Below are positions 55,881 through 64,000 of a DNA stretch of 64,000 nt, piece by piece. This DNA comes from Sphaerolaimus hirsutus (lineage: Eukaryota; Nematoda; Chromadorea; Monhysterida; Sphaerolaimidae). Made by a program: the position numbers and the translations under genes. The notes under the pieces are model-generated. The model saw only the letters and a program-made list of their open reading frames with translations. It did not search any database and was not told the DNA's origin. Location of the stretch: the NCBI GenBank assembly GCA_964036195.1, contig CAXIWS010000179.1, positions 24,264 to 88,263 of the forward strand, given 5' to 3'. Positions within the stretch are counted from its first letter, which is position 1. The number at the start of each line of letters is the position of its first letter.

Positions 55881-58800
55881 ATGATGGATGGTTAAAAATC
55901 TTTAATCTCACCCATGGCATGGTTAGGCAGACTAGGCTCGCTACGTTTTTCTATATGTTAAAACGTGTAAGACCGTCAAATGAATATACGGCTATGCTCG
56001 TTATATTCACTGTTATTGGTTGTTGTTATAGCATAAGGCTAGTTGGATATGTTGGCAGACCGCCAAGTTCTGTGCTGGACAAATTGAATGTTTCAATTGA
56101 AGCGCTTCTGATCCGCAACATAGAAATAGTGGCATATCTGCATATATATTCAGTCAAAAATGCTATAGCAACTATCAAATTGTTACTTCACAAAATGACC
56201 TCGCACCGTGTTAAAATGATAAAACGTTATAATACGGTATTATCCGGGTCACTAGTGGTTTATCTCAGCTGGGAATTATTGGTGGTACATATGTGCCACG
56301 CAGCTCTCATACGAAAACGGCTTTTACGGGTTTATTGGTCTCACAAAGTGCAACATATGTACCACAGATTTCATTGTGACACAATTAAATCCTATGTAAT
56401 GGTACTATTCTCTACATTGTCGCTTAGTATAATGAAATGGAGTCATGTCACTAAGGGTCACAGGGTAGTATCAAGTACAGACAAAAATGTGAGGGCTGGA
56501 AATATCCAGCAAACATCACAGACTAATAGTATTTGCTCAAACCCTACGGACACGAATATCTCACTGGATATGAGAAAAAAGTCGCATAAGAAACTGAACC
56601 TTAACGGAACAGACTGTTCGAGGGGGTTGAGCATATTCTATCAGAACGTGAATACCATAAAACATAAACAATCGCAATTGCTGACGATTGCATCAAAAAA
56701 TTATGATATATTGGCACTCACGGAAACTAATGCCACCTCAAAACTAGACCTACCAGACCTCCCGGGGTACACACTTAATACAATCTTTAAACCCGCACAA
56801 TGCAACGGTGGGATTGCCGTGTACACAAAGGAGGCACGACATTGTGTCGTGATAGGAGGGGACTATTGGGATGAGTGTGAAAATGTACTATGGGTAAAGG
56901 TTATATATAACAATAACCCTAATCCTATAATGTTAGGAATAGTATATTTACACGATGCGGGTAAAATAAGCAGGAACAAGGTATTCCTATCTCATAATGA
57001 AGAGATTTTAAAACACTTATCTCAAACAATATCAGACAACCGTAACCGAAATATGTTGTCTGTATTAATAGGTGACTTTAACGGTCATATAGGCAATAAC
57101 CTATCAGGGTTTGAACGTAATCGACCAGAGTTGAATGACACTGGAAGGTTACTTGTAACATTCACGGCGGTCAATGACCTACGTCTATCTCCATCAAACA
57201 ATACCATTTGGTGGAGCTACGAATCGGGAAAAACACGTACTCTACTGGATTACGTAGTATTAGACGATCTATTTGACTGGTGTGAATCAACATATCACAC
57301 AGTGCCGACATCAGTTGATAGTATTATGTCGGACCATTGTGCGATAGTTACAACACTCAGACCACAAATAGTGGGCAGCGTCATAAACACTGCACCTCTA
57401 TTTGATCATGGCTGGATTGTTAAAGGTGAATCTAAAATTGAGCCATTTAAGATGGAATTGGATAAAGCTATGGAAAACCATATAGAGGGTGCTGGTACAT
57501 ACGATTCCATTTTATCAACTCTACAAAATGTAGCTAAAACATGCTTCCCAATTAGACCGCCAAAACTACCCTCTAACGATACTGAAAACAGTATACGACG
57601 GTACAAATCAGAAATACAGAAGTTAAGAAGGCACTTAAAACTGAATCTGATTTTGTATACAGAATTTAAGTGTAGGGTTGTTAAACTACGCGAAAACATA
57701 AGGTGTTGCGAAAGTGAATACGATCTTGCGCAAAAGCGAAAACGACTAGAGCGCGAATTGTACACACACAGTGTCAACACTGATCTGTACAAAATGGCTA
57801 AACGTTTTCGGGAAAGTGGGGTTGCGTTTCCTATGCTGCGAACTAAAGACGGAGACCTTGCGGATACACCGAATAAAATATCCGATGTACTACGCGGTTT
57901 CTGGACAAAAGTTCAAACAGCAAATCCGATGCTAGACAGTATAGATAGTTCCACGTCACTCAATGGTGTTATCACCAGTGAGCTGCAAATGCGGTTGGGA
58001 AACAAAATCTCTATAGGGGAGGTGGATTCGGCCATAAAAAGGCTAAAATTAGGTAAATCTCCGGGAACTACAGGGATATATCATGAAATGCTGAGAGGGC
58101 GGGGGCATAAAATGCTACAGGCTCTCACAGATGTATATAATACCTGGTTCGAAGGGGGGATTATACCACAAAGGGCAAAACTGTGCAAATTGTCACTCTT
58201 GCACAAGAAAGGACCTAAGAGTAATATAGATAATTACAGATCTATAGGGTTACAATGTAACATTCTAAAATTATATTGCTCTGTTCTAAACGATAGACTC
58301 CTTAATGCATTTGAGCAAGTAGGGGGGTTTGGTTGTATGCAAGGTGGGTTTCGTAAAAAACGAAGAACCACAGACAACCACGTTATCATTCAGGGGTGTC
58401 TCAGATCCGGGACAAATCTGTCTGGTTGCTTTGTTGATGCAACTAAAGCATTTGATAGAGTCCCGAGAGACAAGCTATGGTTGAAATTAGCTGACTATGG
58501 ATACCCGAGCAAGTTTATACAGGCAATTTCGGGTACATATGACGACCTGAAATGTATCATACAATATGGTGATAACTATAGTCCGGAAATGGACTACATC
58601 CTTGGCGTACGCCAAGGCTGCTGTCTATCACCTAGCCTGTATGTGCTATATATGGCAGACCTTAGAACGGATCTGGAACAATTGGGCATAGGTGCTAAAT
58701 TAGATAATAGATTTATACCGGCCACATTTTTTGTCGATGATATAGTTCTGTTAGCAAACAACAACAGGGACCTTCAGCGGATCATGCACCGCTTTACAGA

Positions 58801-59974
58801 ATGGTCATGGCGTTGGGGGGTTGCCATAAACCCAGACAAAAGCAAAGTCATGCACTTTGGGCAAAAAGCTCAAAAACATAAATGCTGGTCTCTGGGTAGG
58901 AATTGTAAAGGAGAGCTACAATCCATTGGTGAAGTAAATGAAATAAAATACTTAGGTATCACTCTTTCATCAGACAAGGATTGTTTTAGCAAACAACGCT
59001 TACTTACAATCCAATGGGCTCACATAGCCGCTACACTAGTATCAGAATTGAGCTCCTACTCTATTCGCCCATACTGGGCAGTAAATAGATTATGGACGCT
59101 CTATGCCATGTCGAAAATATTCTATGGCGTAGAGATATATGGCCTGAACAAATGTATGTTGCGAAGGCTGGTAGGGATACAAATGTCGGTGTATAGGAAG
59201 GTGACACAATCACCATCCTATATTTCGAACAGGTATCTGGCTATCGATGGTGATGTTACCACTATGAGAGCTTGGTATGCCCAAATAGTGATAAATCATC
59301 AGAGATACCTCGATAGCACTAAGGTTAGTATTACTACAAAACTGGCGTACACTGAATGGACGAGGTTAAAAAACAATAGCGTCCGCAGACACAGTGCCTT
59401 AGGTAGATCACTAACTGAACAGAAGGAAAATAGGGTGAACCAGTCAACAGGCAAAAATGATATTCGAATAATTACGAAGCAAAATGCCTGGAATGACATA
59501 TCTCTCGGATCACTAAAACCTTCAAGATCACGATTCGAACGATATCTAGTTGGATCACCAAAGCCATTAAATGTATATAAAACATTATCCACTCATCTTG
59601 GGTGGGTGTTTTTTAGACATGGCTTGTTTCAAAATTATATACAATATAAGCAAAACCGGAATCAGGAGAGAATCTGGACTAACTGCTTATACTGCTTACA
59701 GTATAGTACAATGCTCTGGCCAACGATGCCACACTACTTATATGCATGTTCGCATACAACCGTATCTCTTTGGAGAAGTATGCTACTAAAAGCTCTGAAG
59801 ACAGAATGTTGCGAAAAATTATGCTGCATGAACGTAGTGCATGCAGCACCAATTGATCGATGCAAAACAATCCAAGCAATGGAATGCTCCAAATCGCGAT
59901 CAATTTTCTCCTCTCACCTGTCTGCCCTTGATAAAAATCTTGTGACCCATAATGACAATCATATACACAGATAA
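51821..59974 (+). CDS. 2717-codon SGNH-endonuclease-reverse transcriptase polyprotein frame
   Basis: One uninterrupted frame. Residues 1-80 are linker. About 80-300 contain a charged and coiled-coil region with an in-frame 36-codon repeat. About 820-1045 form an SGNH hydrolase (G830-D831-S832, D1027-G-I-H1030). About 1600-1850 form an APE-type endonuclease: N1609, E1635 in LTETN, GDFNGH at 1751-1756, SDH at 1837-1839. About 2110-2400 form a reverse transcriptase (FVDATKAFDRV with D2206, GVRQGCCLSPS, FVDD with D2306/D2307). A C-terminal C-x2-C-x12-H-x4-C knuckle is at 2622-2643. All catalytic residues are present. LINE ORF2 proper would start near residue 1580 (MRKKSHKKLN). The upstream 700 bases and the intron-like segments remain open only in this frame. 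It may be read from unspliced RNA as an ORF1-ORF2 fusion. The RT groups by motif with APE-type non-LTR elements; the clade is unresolved (the esterase suggests CR1/L2). Confidence 0.75.
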   Translation: MVGFFCGWYAIYGAHCDMITDESMYNMLNITWCSENTCKKVNVHHKYVLKYRTSIIVSIATQALLSKSKREKDFEENREGVGMEGMTTSPAFSAKEIAELRQKFLTLTPTERVTYVSDLVEQRALKYDEMTCHLNNIDRLTEKEPVNVSDHRVLFGVNGYQHGVSIVMTSEGICQIFYKIFIKIDSRINQKRVNVDQHGVSIVAAWESKCQMFYKINTTIYFRRRVPRECYYFNTKCIIFKYTQVDTVGAYAVLTKEVLLKLKSAVYVSVQIDLGQAMIMESMNAENTRHIDVLRDEVGSLRALVETLQRGLVNKGVDPSVDVSDLFMVSSSEPQDPMSILARTDFLGFHIRWKCILCAMIWHKGLVVGDVALQEQAMQMNNSFIEFEPAAVQTMGKCWAEWRTESWKLYFDDGEIDRTNTWYDKSISDDTAKMRATPAYKSLVAVLNMVVKGNKGFAMYLKLTDAKHIVNASKSHRFLGNGYNKTNFDGVSMPLDKTDLNMYGLALEEIRASPEFANLSFTPDEQDAYSAEFVAFEHDRLWSVGPKLEGHRIRAKAIYTGRTGGLSSCSVKPHKWRKLIHDIRHHLEFSVGESALEDGEICEVMVGNEMVSKYSSCPLPLRHRTHFLLLTNSLAANQFTYEHVDRKKKKGKSSSCAAGLAAVVAPAVDDAVDMENEVIQRYHLDFEDNPLRQWGGHVVKVAESYTPQVLGDRCPAAINATRMALVVDARGGTKNWDDKVFVDNLGWVTIKRLLRTFQIDPDIWHPYIARDARRPIKWHEPEWARSVMPSNHFSDRFARDDDQGIDRTGHKLGWLGVPFDHTPLRVWLLGDSTAMSIRAPLKEVLRNSVVHTEASRLQDTVTISDISECYGGCRIASLTAASILMDFREVGVIMHKSVLNFVDTVFSIVKTGNKESVEKFVFNVYVALIHLRMALFQMGLPQIPIVACYTQPFFPAQEGIAHNVYAETILMRIGRDIESALAKICKNIPGVIVTQPINYLLRNRKTVMPHLVEVTPVGLHEGIVSVDGIHLTRYGESFFGRLLARDCVMALDDYGAPNAERWVSRYSNEAHEIVLLYALCLHTHKSTTTYVCSNALNLAVITDPKTYYKYVTLLGGRRNMPGPVQTRTARTSARFPSGCCGRGRFVHLKLFLQNGKHIYIVALSQETIAAVRAAFREGRTQAELAARHRSVEPTAAERAQLAADPSGEEATNSRIIMPGWLRQYRVLYQPSAKTRLINIWHIWNATKIICGLTTKMVIVVQFLYIIQLILKMMNWYHIGMRELINLIHSKLTDRLSLLQCCTDCPASRSTWQSRSGCESWARRAKWRPTRRPARQSQERARVVLLRSRSRARVDDGWLKIFNLTHGMVRQTRLATFFYMLKRVRPSNEYTAMLVIFTVIGCCYSIRLVGYVGRPPSSVLDKLNVSIEALLIRNIEIVAYLHIYSVKNAIATIKLLLHKMTSHRVKMIKRYNTVLSGSLVVYLSWELLVVHMCHAALIRKRLLRVYWSHKVQHMYHRFHCDTIKSYVMVLFSTLSLSIMKWSHVTKGHRVVSSTDKNVRAGNIQQTSQTNSICSNPTDTNISLDMRKKSHKKLNLNGTDCSRGLSIFYQNVNTIKHKQSQLLTIASKNYDILALTETNATSKLDLPDLPGYTLNTIFKPAQCNGGIAVYTKEARHCVVIGGDYWDECENVLWVKVIYNNNPNPIMLGIVYLHDAGKISRNKVFLSHNEEILKHLSQTISDNRNRNMLSVLIGDFNGHIGNNLSGFERNRPELNDTGRLLVTFTAVNDLRLSPSNNTIWWSYESGKTRTLLDYVVLDDLFDWCESTYHTVPTSVDSIMSDHCAIVTTLRPQIVGSVINTAPLFDHGWIVKGESKIEPFKMELDKAMENHIEGAGTYDSILSTLQNVAKTCFPIRPPKLPSNDTENSIRRYKSEIQKLRRHLKLNLILYTEFKCRVVKLRENIRCCESEYDLAQKRKRLERELYTHSVNTDLYKMAKRFRESGVAFPMLRTKDGDLADTPNKISDVLRGFWTKVQTANPMLDSIDSSTSLNGVITSELQMRLGNKISIGEVDSAIKRLKLGKSPGTTGIYHEMLRGRGHKMLQALTDVYNTWFEGGIIPQRAKLCKLSLLHKKGPKSNIDNYRSIGLQCNILKLYCSVLNDRLLNAFEQVGGFGCMQGGFRKKRRTTDNHVIIQGCLRSGTNLSGCFVDATKAFDRVPRDKLWLKLADYGYPSKFIQAISGTYDDLKCIIQYGDNYSPEMDYILGVRQGCCLSPSLYVLYMADLRTDLEQLGIGAKLDNRFIPATFFVDDIVLLANNNRDLQRIMHRFTEWSWRWGVAINPDKSKVMHFGQKAQKHKCWSLGRNCKGELQSIGEVNEIKYLGITLSSDKDCFSKQRLLTIQWAHIAATLVSELSSYSIRPYWAVNRLWTLYAMSKIFYGVEIYGLNKCMLRRLVGIQMSVYRKVTQSPSYISNRYLAIDGDVTTMRAWYAQIVINHQRYLDSTKVSITTKLAYTEWTRLKNNSVRRHSALGRSLTEQKENRVNQSTGKNDIRIITKQNAWNDISLGSLKPSRSRFERYLVGSPKPLNVYKTLSTHLGWVFFRHGLFQNYIQYKQNRNQERIWTNCLYCLQYSTMLWPTMPHYLYACSHTTVSLWRSMLLKALKTECCEKLCCMNVVHAAPIDRCKTIQAMECSKSRSIFSSHLSALDKNLVTHNDNHIHR

Positions 59975-60588
59975 TGCATGATTAATTATACATATAATCG
60001 TCCTAGATACCAATATATGTAAACATTATAAGTGCGTATCGGGAAAGTGGATGTCATGCACGCATTTAAGAATGAATGCAATGCATGTTTAGAACGATCC
60101 AAATCTGCTCTAATGTGAGGAACATAATAAATGTCCCCGTAATTAGTGCATGAAATGGTAAATGACATTCTCCACATAAATGCACAGACGAAACAATATC
60201 AATGTCTCAATCTGATGCACCCACAGAAAACCAATGGGAGAGTGAACAATTTATAACTCTACCTAAAATGCGGTTTTCTAACACCTAATTCCTCTATACA
60301 TACCTCAACCGCTAAGTATATATATTCGTTCGTAATACTGTTACTTTGCCTCGCTATTATGAGCTCAAAATTTTAAACCCAAGGCCTTGGTATCGTTAAA
60401 ACAGGTTATCTCTTATATATGTAAAATATTACACATGGTTATTTGATCGTATTTTATACCTCACCGATACTCTCACGTACAACGCCTCATAATGTACCTG
60501 TCGTATGTTACAAATCGCGTTTTTTCTTTTTAGACACAGTTTATATCCATGACTCGTGTAGCCACCCGTGATATCGTTGTTGAAATGA
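59975..60588. other. 3' non-coding region of the element
   Basis: AT-rich, no gene. Ends GTTGTTGAAATGAATG directly before the palindrome. There is no poly(A) tail. A short TGAA-rich end would fit LINEs that lack poly(A), but this is weak. Confidence 0.4.
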
Positions 60589-60951
60589 ATGCTACGGGTC
60601 TACAATTTTCTAAGGATAATATATGAATCAATACCTTAATCGTGTCCAATACTGAGTGTTATCAGCCACAACTAGAGCGAATTGAAAAATTCAAGTTTTA
60701 TCATTCCACGTCATCATTTTACGTCAGGGAACAACTTGACATTTCATGTCAGACTATTGCAAGCAATAGTCTGACGTGAAATGTTAAGTTGTTCCCTGAC
60801 ACTGTGACGTGAAATGATGATGACGTGAAATGATAAAAATTGAATTTTTCAATTCGCTCTAGTTGTGGCTGATAACACTCAGTATTGGACACGATTAAGG
60901 TATTGATTCATATATTATCCTTAGAAAATTGTAGACCCGTAGCATGATCCA
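60589..60951. repeat. 363-bp palindrome at the right end of the element
   Basis: The left arm (60589-60761) starts ATGCTACGGGTCTACAA and the right arm is its complement. The centre is GACTATTGC-AA-GCAATAGTC. The left arm is a direct copy of the inner part of the left TIR (50165-50298), so the TIR interior is present three times. Confidence 0.9.
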
Positions 60952-61025
60952 CACTCGTGTAATTAATTTCACGAAAACATTTCACGTCATCATTTCACGT
61001 CGAATCGACGCTGAGCTCTAATTCC
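60810..61025 (-). repeat. Right terminal inverted repeat
   Basis: The complement reads GGAATTAGAGCTCAGCGTCG, as on the left. Its inner part is also the right arm of the palindrome. Confidence 0.9.
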
Positions 61026-61210
61026 CGCTTTAGGACTAAATGTCTAAAGTACACAAAATGGAAATCAAATCTCTGGTTCAGTTCCCTCAGTTCCCTGAAA
61101 TGAACTGCACAATTGCGCGTCAACTCATTGTGAAGTGACTCTGCGAGTGTTGTACACAACTGCTCGTTCACTATGTGCGGGTAGCAAACACAAGCATACA
61201 TAGTGCCAGT

Positions 61211-61294
61211 TAGGGTGTCAAATTTCCGTTTCCGCTTTTCCTCAGGAAAATTTTTAACCTTTCCGTTTTCCGTAAAAATTTTTTTGACACCCTA
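61211..61294. mobile_element. hAT-like element, family D (TAGGGTGTCAA ends), 84 bp
   Basis: TAGGGTGTCAAATTTCCG to TTTTTTGACACCCTA, with a perfect duplication GTGCCAGT (61203-61210 and 61295-61302). The interior is TTTCCG repeats. Confidence 0.9.
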
Positions 61295-61581
61295 GTGCCA
61301 GTCTATTCGTCTGTGTTGGCCGATTTCCCTGTACCCCCCCCCCCCTACCCCAACATCATCGCGTTGTTTCAGTTCAGCTGTGCTTGCGGGAATATTCAGC
61401 TATAGGCAGTGCAGCTGCGGTTACAGCTCAATGTAAATTTCAAAAACGTAAAATTACACTGCAAAATTAAGTACATAAAATTGAATGATGATAGGTCACC
61501 AACTCAATTCGAGGTTCTAAATCATCTCTTAATCGTGTCCAAAACTCAACATGTAGGGTTCACCGTTTCTGGAGATATTTC

Positions 61582-61675
61582 TACCGTGTTTCCTCGAAAT
61601 ACCCCCTGGGGTGTTTTTTTCGTAGTGCGGATTTTTAGGGGGGTCAAACGAGGAGGTATTTCAATGAAATACGGT
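61582..61675. repeat. Small TA-type element
   Basis: TACCGTGTTTCCTCGAAATA to TTTCAATGAAATACGGTA. Confidence 0.75.
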
Positions 61676-61935
61676 ATTTTAAATTATTTTACATCAAAAT
61701 TTTTTATTTCGTCGTCTTTAACGCCCAGAAAAAGTGTACCGTTCACGCTGAATCTTGGGCACGATTAAGAGGCGGATTAGTATTTATATTGTCCATGGCA
61801 AATCGGAGACATAATTGTTTTAAATTTAATTTAGTGTAATTTTACAATTGACTTTTACATCGAGCTGCAACCACAGCTATATGACAACGTACCTCAGTGG
61901 CAATTCCTCAATTTTGTGTTTCGTTACATTTGCAG

Positions 61936-62900
61936 GTATACATTCTGAAGGCGGAAGTATTCCCCGAAGCAAAAAGCCACCCGCTGAAACACGCCACCGA
62001 GCTCAAGTACGCCCTCCTTGTGCGGAGTTTAATTTGCCCGATTCACATTTTTCGGGCTGCCCGATTCATTGTAAATAGGTATGTGCTTGGAATGTTGCGC
62101 TACTTTGTTTCATTTTGTTCCAATCTACGGTGATTAAATTTGTCCCAAGAACAACATTGGTCCCAACATGTTTACCCGATTGCCCACGCGCGCTAGTTGA
62201 CGCGGCGTCAATTGATGTCGGTTGTCAATTAAATTGAAAGTCTGTCAAAAGTGTATCGTTCCGATTAATTTTTATGAATCATGAAATTTGAATCACGAAA
62301 ATTTTCAGAAGGTGATTTTGACTAGGGTGTCGACTTTCCGCAGGAAATTTTTTTTCCGTTCCGTTTTCCGGCTAGTGCAACATTTTTGCCGTTTCCATTT
62401 TCCGGCAAGTGCAAAAAAATTACTGTTTCCGCTTTCCGCAAGCAAATTTTTTTTTCCGTTTCCGCTTTTCACAGGCCAATTTTTTTCCGTTTCCGTTACC
62501 GGAAAGTGCCAAAAAATAACGTTTCTGTTTTCCGGCAAGTGCACACGTTTTTCCGTTTACGTTTACGTATAAAAAAAATTGTTGACACCCTAATTTTGAC
62601 ACACTGATTGAAAACTTTGGTACACTGATTGACAAATTACATCGATCGACGGCGCTCTAACTTATCTCTCAAAATGTAGGGACATTGAGTCTGGTTAGGG
62701 ACCGCTGTAGATCATGCAGCCCGAAAACATAGGGACAAATGAAATTTCGTCCCTGGACGATGCCGGCTTGCTGGATGAACTGCGCCCCCTCATGTTCGAA
62801 ATGCCATGGAAAAACGACAGCAGCGGATCGAACAAGGGTGCAGTGCAAAATGTGCGGGAGTTCGTTCACCAGATCAGAACGATATCTTTGCCCTTTCTGG
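61936..62900 (+). CDS. UDP-glycosyltransferase exons (third copy, or continuation of UGT2)
   Basis: One exon at 61936-62078 follows TTTGCAG and reads VYILKAEVFPEAKSHPLKHA, with donor GTATGT in phase 2, as in exon 2 of the 33.8 kb gene. A second exon near 62714-62900 reads LLDELRPLMFEMPWKND then SNKGAVQNVREFVHQIR, matching exon 3. Its 3' border is uncertain because a C run follows. No signal-peptide exon is present upstream, so it may use the exon at 47946 across the 10.9-kb element (phase 0 fits) or be a broken copy. Later exons would lie beyond the window. Confidence 0.65.
62323..62592. mobile_element. hAT-like element, family D, 270 bp
   Basis: TAGGGTGTCGACTTTCCG to TTGTTGACACCCTA, with a perfect duplication ATTTTGAC (62315-62322 and 62593-62600). 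The interior is repeated TTTTCCGGCAAGTGCA/CCGTTTCCG units. Lies in the intron between the two UGT exons. Confidence 0.9.
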
Positions 62901-63040
62901 GCGCCGTGGGTTTCTTTTGTATTTTCACCCCCCCCCCCCCCTGCAAATGCGATTTTCCTTTGTCGCTAAAGGTATTTGTGCATGTGCATTTATTTATACA
63001 CGGTATGATGCAATGGTATCATGATTGCTTCAATAATTGA

Positions 63041-63266
63041 GGAGTTTTTTTTCCGAAACTCGATATCTCCATTTTGTCAGTTTTTGACAAATTGTATTTG
63101 AAACATTGACAGTGGCAGGAGAAGGCACGCATTGTGTGACAATCCTTTTTTTAAGTGGGCAAGGGTTGTCACTCAAAGCCTGCCTTTACAGGCCATTTTC
63201 AGCGGTTCAAATGCAATTTCCAAAAAAAATTAAAAATGGAGATATCGAGTTTCGGAAGAAAACTCC
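63041..63266. repeat. Foldback element M
   Basis: GGAGTTTTTTTTCCGAAACT...ATATCTCCATTTT pairs with AAAATGGAGATATCGAGTTT...GAAAACTCC. Centre near 63150. Confidence 0.8.
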
Positions 63267-64000
63267 AATTACGAGACTCTACAAGGTTTTTCCTGTATTT
63301 TGCCAGCTGATTGTTGGAGTGCCAATTTTTTGTAGCCCCAATTGTGAGGTTTTGTTGTCTGTGGAACAAATTTTCCAGCGTAGTACTGGGGTAGGTGGGC
63401 TTAGTACTCATCTAAACCCGCCACTCATCTTGACTTACATCTCATCTAATTCTACCAACTAAGCAAATACACCCTCTACTCATCTAGACCAAAACCTCAT
63501 CGAACTCTTCCCACTACTCATCTACACCCTCTACTCATCTATCGGGGGCATGGATGAGTAATGGGTAGGTAGGTTGTGTGTTGCAGCAGTGCAGTACAGT
63601 GGATAAGTGGTAGCGAGCTTAGATGTATGAAGGGATTGTGATGCAGCGGGTGGTAAACACAGGAATAGACTGACATTTTCCTGGTGCCTTTACATCACCA
63701 CACATATAGTATTCAAATGGAATCCTGAATTAATCCCAATACTGTAATTTGAAAATCCCGATCCAGATCATGAAAAGGTGTTCAAGGACTAGTTCAATTA
63801 CGAGAGATGAAACAAGCAAAGACAACATGAAAAAGTGATAAAATGTGAAAAATTAGGAGAGACTTCAAATCCCAAATTTTTTCGGTCAAAATTCTGATCT
63901 CAGTCCAAAGTTGTAAGTCTCAATCCCGGGACCTCAATTTCTTTCCCGATCCTAATCCTGACACTTCAAAAGAACTAATCCCTATCCCAAAAGCCGATCA
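63267..64000. repeat. CTCATCTA-rich repeat and degenerate family B end
   Basis: 63390-63560 has many ACTCATCTA units bounded by GGTAGGTGGG and GGGTAGGTAGG. 63740-64000 carries CCCGATCCAGATC/CCCGATCCTAATCC units, a family B copy cut by the window edge. No gene. Confidence 0.5.

Larger units (their letters stand above)
50083..61029 (+). mobile_element. 10.95-kb TIR-bounded element carrying SGNH, endonuclease and RT
   Basis: The ends are 215-bp inverted repeats (50085-50299 and 60810-61025), differing by two substitutions by eye, so the two ends are a matched pair. The pentamer TTAGG stands just outside both ends (50078-50082 and 61030-61034), a candidate target duplication; only TTA may be duplicated. 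Between the ends, all on the plus strand, are an orphan frame, a spliced SGNH gene and the long endonuclease-RT frame. No DDE transposase, integrase, protease or type-B polymerase is visible. It sits between UGT exons. TIRs plus an APE-type LINE polymerase is not an architecture I know. Alternatives are a LINE that landed in a foldback element, or a non-autonomous TIR element that captured one. Confidence 0.7.

Noticed and set aside
50165..60720. Direct repeat 50165-50298 / 60589-60720 as LTRs or as a 134-bp LINE target duplication
   Set aside because: The copies differ at several sites, and the left copy is closer to the inverted right arm than to the direct copy. They are better explained as parts of TIR plus palindrome. 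Not fully excluded.
50083..61029. Polinton/Maverick identity for the TIR element
   Set aside because: TIR size would fit, but no type-B DNA polymerase, integrase, packaging ATPase or capsid frame is present.
50078..61034. TTAGG flanks as telomeric repeat insertion
   Set aside because: Only a single TTAGG stands on each side and there is no array, so a target duplication or chance is simpler.
1..64000. tRNA, rRNA or snRNA genes
   Set aside because: I looked for B-box-like GGTTCGANTCC and stem patterns. GGTTCAAA hits belong to the family B terminus and no cloverleaf was found.

Overview
Animal nuclear DNA, probably from an invertebrate. The evidence is genes cut into short exons with GT..AG introns, UDP-glycosyltransferase (UGT) proteins with signal peptide and C-terminal membrane anchor, an endonuclease-RT (LINE-type) polyprotein, and very dense inverted-repeat transposons. 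I cannot name the species. The coding exons are GC-rich and sit in AT-rich, repeat-packed DNA.

Layout. 1-33.8 kb is almost all transposon debris with no convincing large host gene. I resolved several non-autonomous families with terminal inverted repeats (TIRs) beginning TAGGG, CAGGGG, CATAGGCGGC, CAAGGACGT, AACGATGG or AGTTGTTAAAA. Most intact copies have a perfect 8-bp target duplication, as expected of the hAT superfamily. They are nested up to three deep. A second abundant family (TACCGTATTTCCTCGAA ends, long G/C runs inside) looks TA-targeting. A miniature LTR retrotransposon (10395-11276) has identical 131-bp LTRs. A possible small secreted peptide lies on the minus strand at 28.1 kb.

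33.8-45.0 kb holds an apparently complete 11-exon UGT gene. Every splice phase joins and the product is about 549 residues. Its introns are largely transposons, and intron 4 coincides with one TIR element that supplies both splice sites. A fragment of a second kind of reverse transcriptase lies on the minus strand in the large intron 7. 47.9-49.2 kb and 61.9-62.9 kb hold the 5' parts of one or two more UGT genes.

50.08-61.03 kb is the most unusual part: about 10.95 kb bounded by 215-bp near-identical TIRs. It contains (i) a 521-codon orphan frame starting just inside the left TIR, (ii) a 2717-codon frame with a coiled coil, an SGNH-hydrolase domain (GDS...DGIH), an APE-type endonuclease, a reverse transcriptase and a CCHC knuckle, and (iii) canonical splice signals whose use would instead yield a separate SGNH protein with an alternative Gly/Arg-rich C-terminus. 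The AT-rich intron-like stretches stay open in the long frame only. This suggests unspliced RNA gives an ORF1-ORF2 fusion and spliced RNA gives ORF1 alone. A non-LTR-type polymerase inside TIRs, using splicing, is the best candidate here for an undescribed system.
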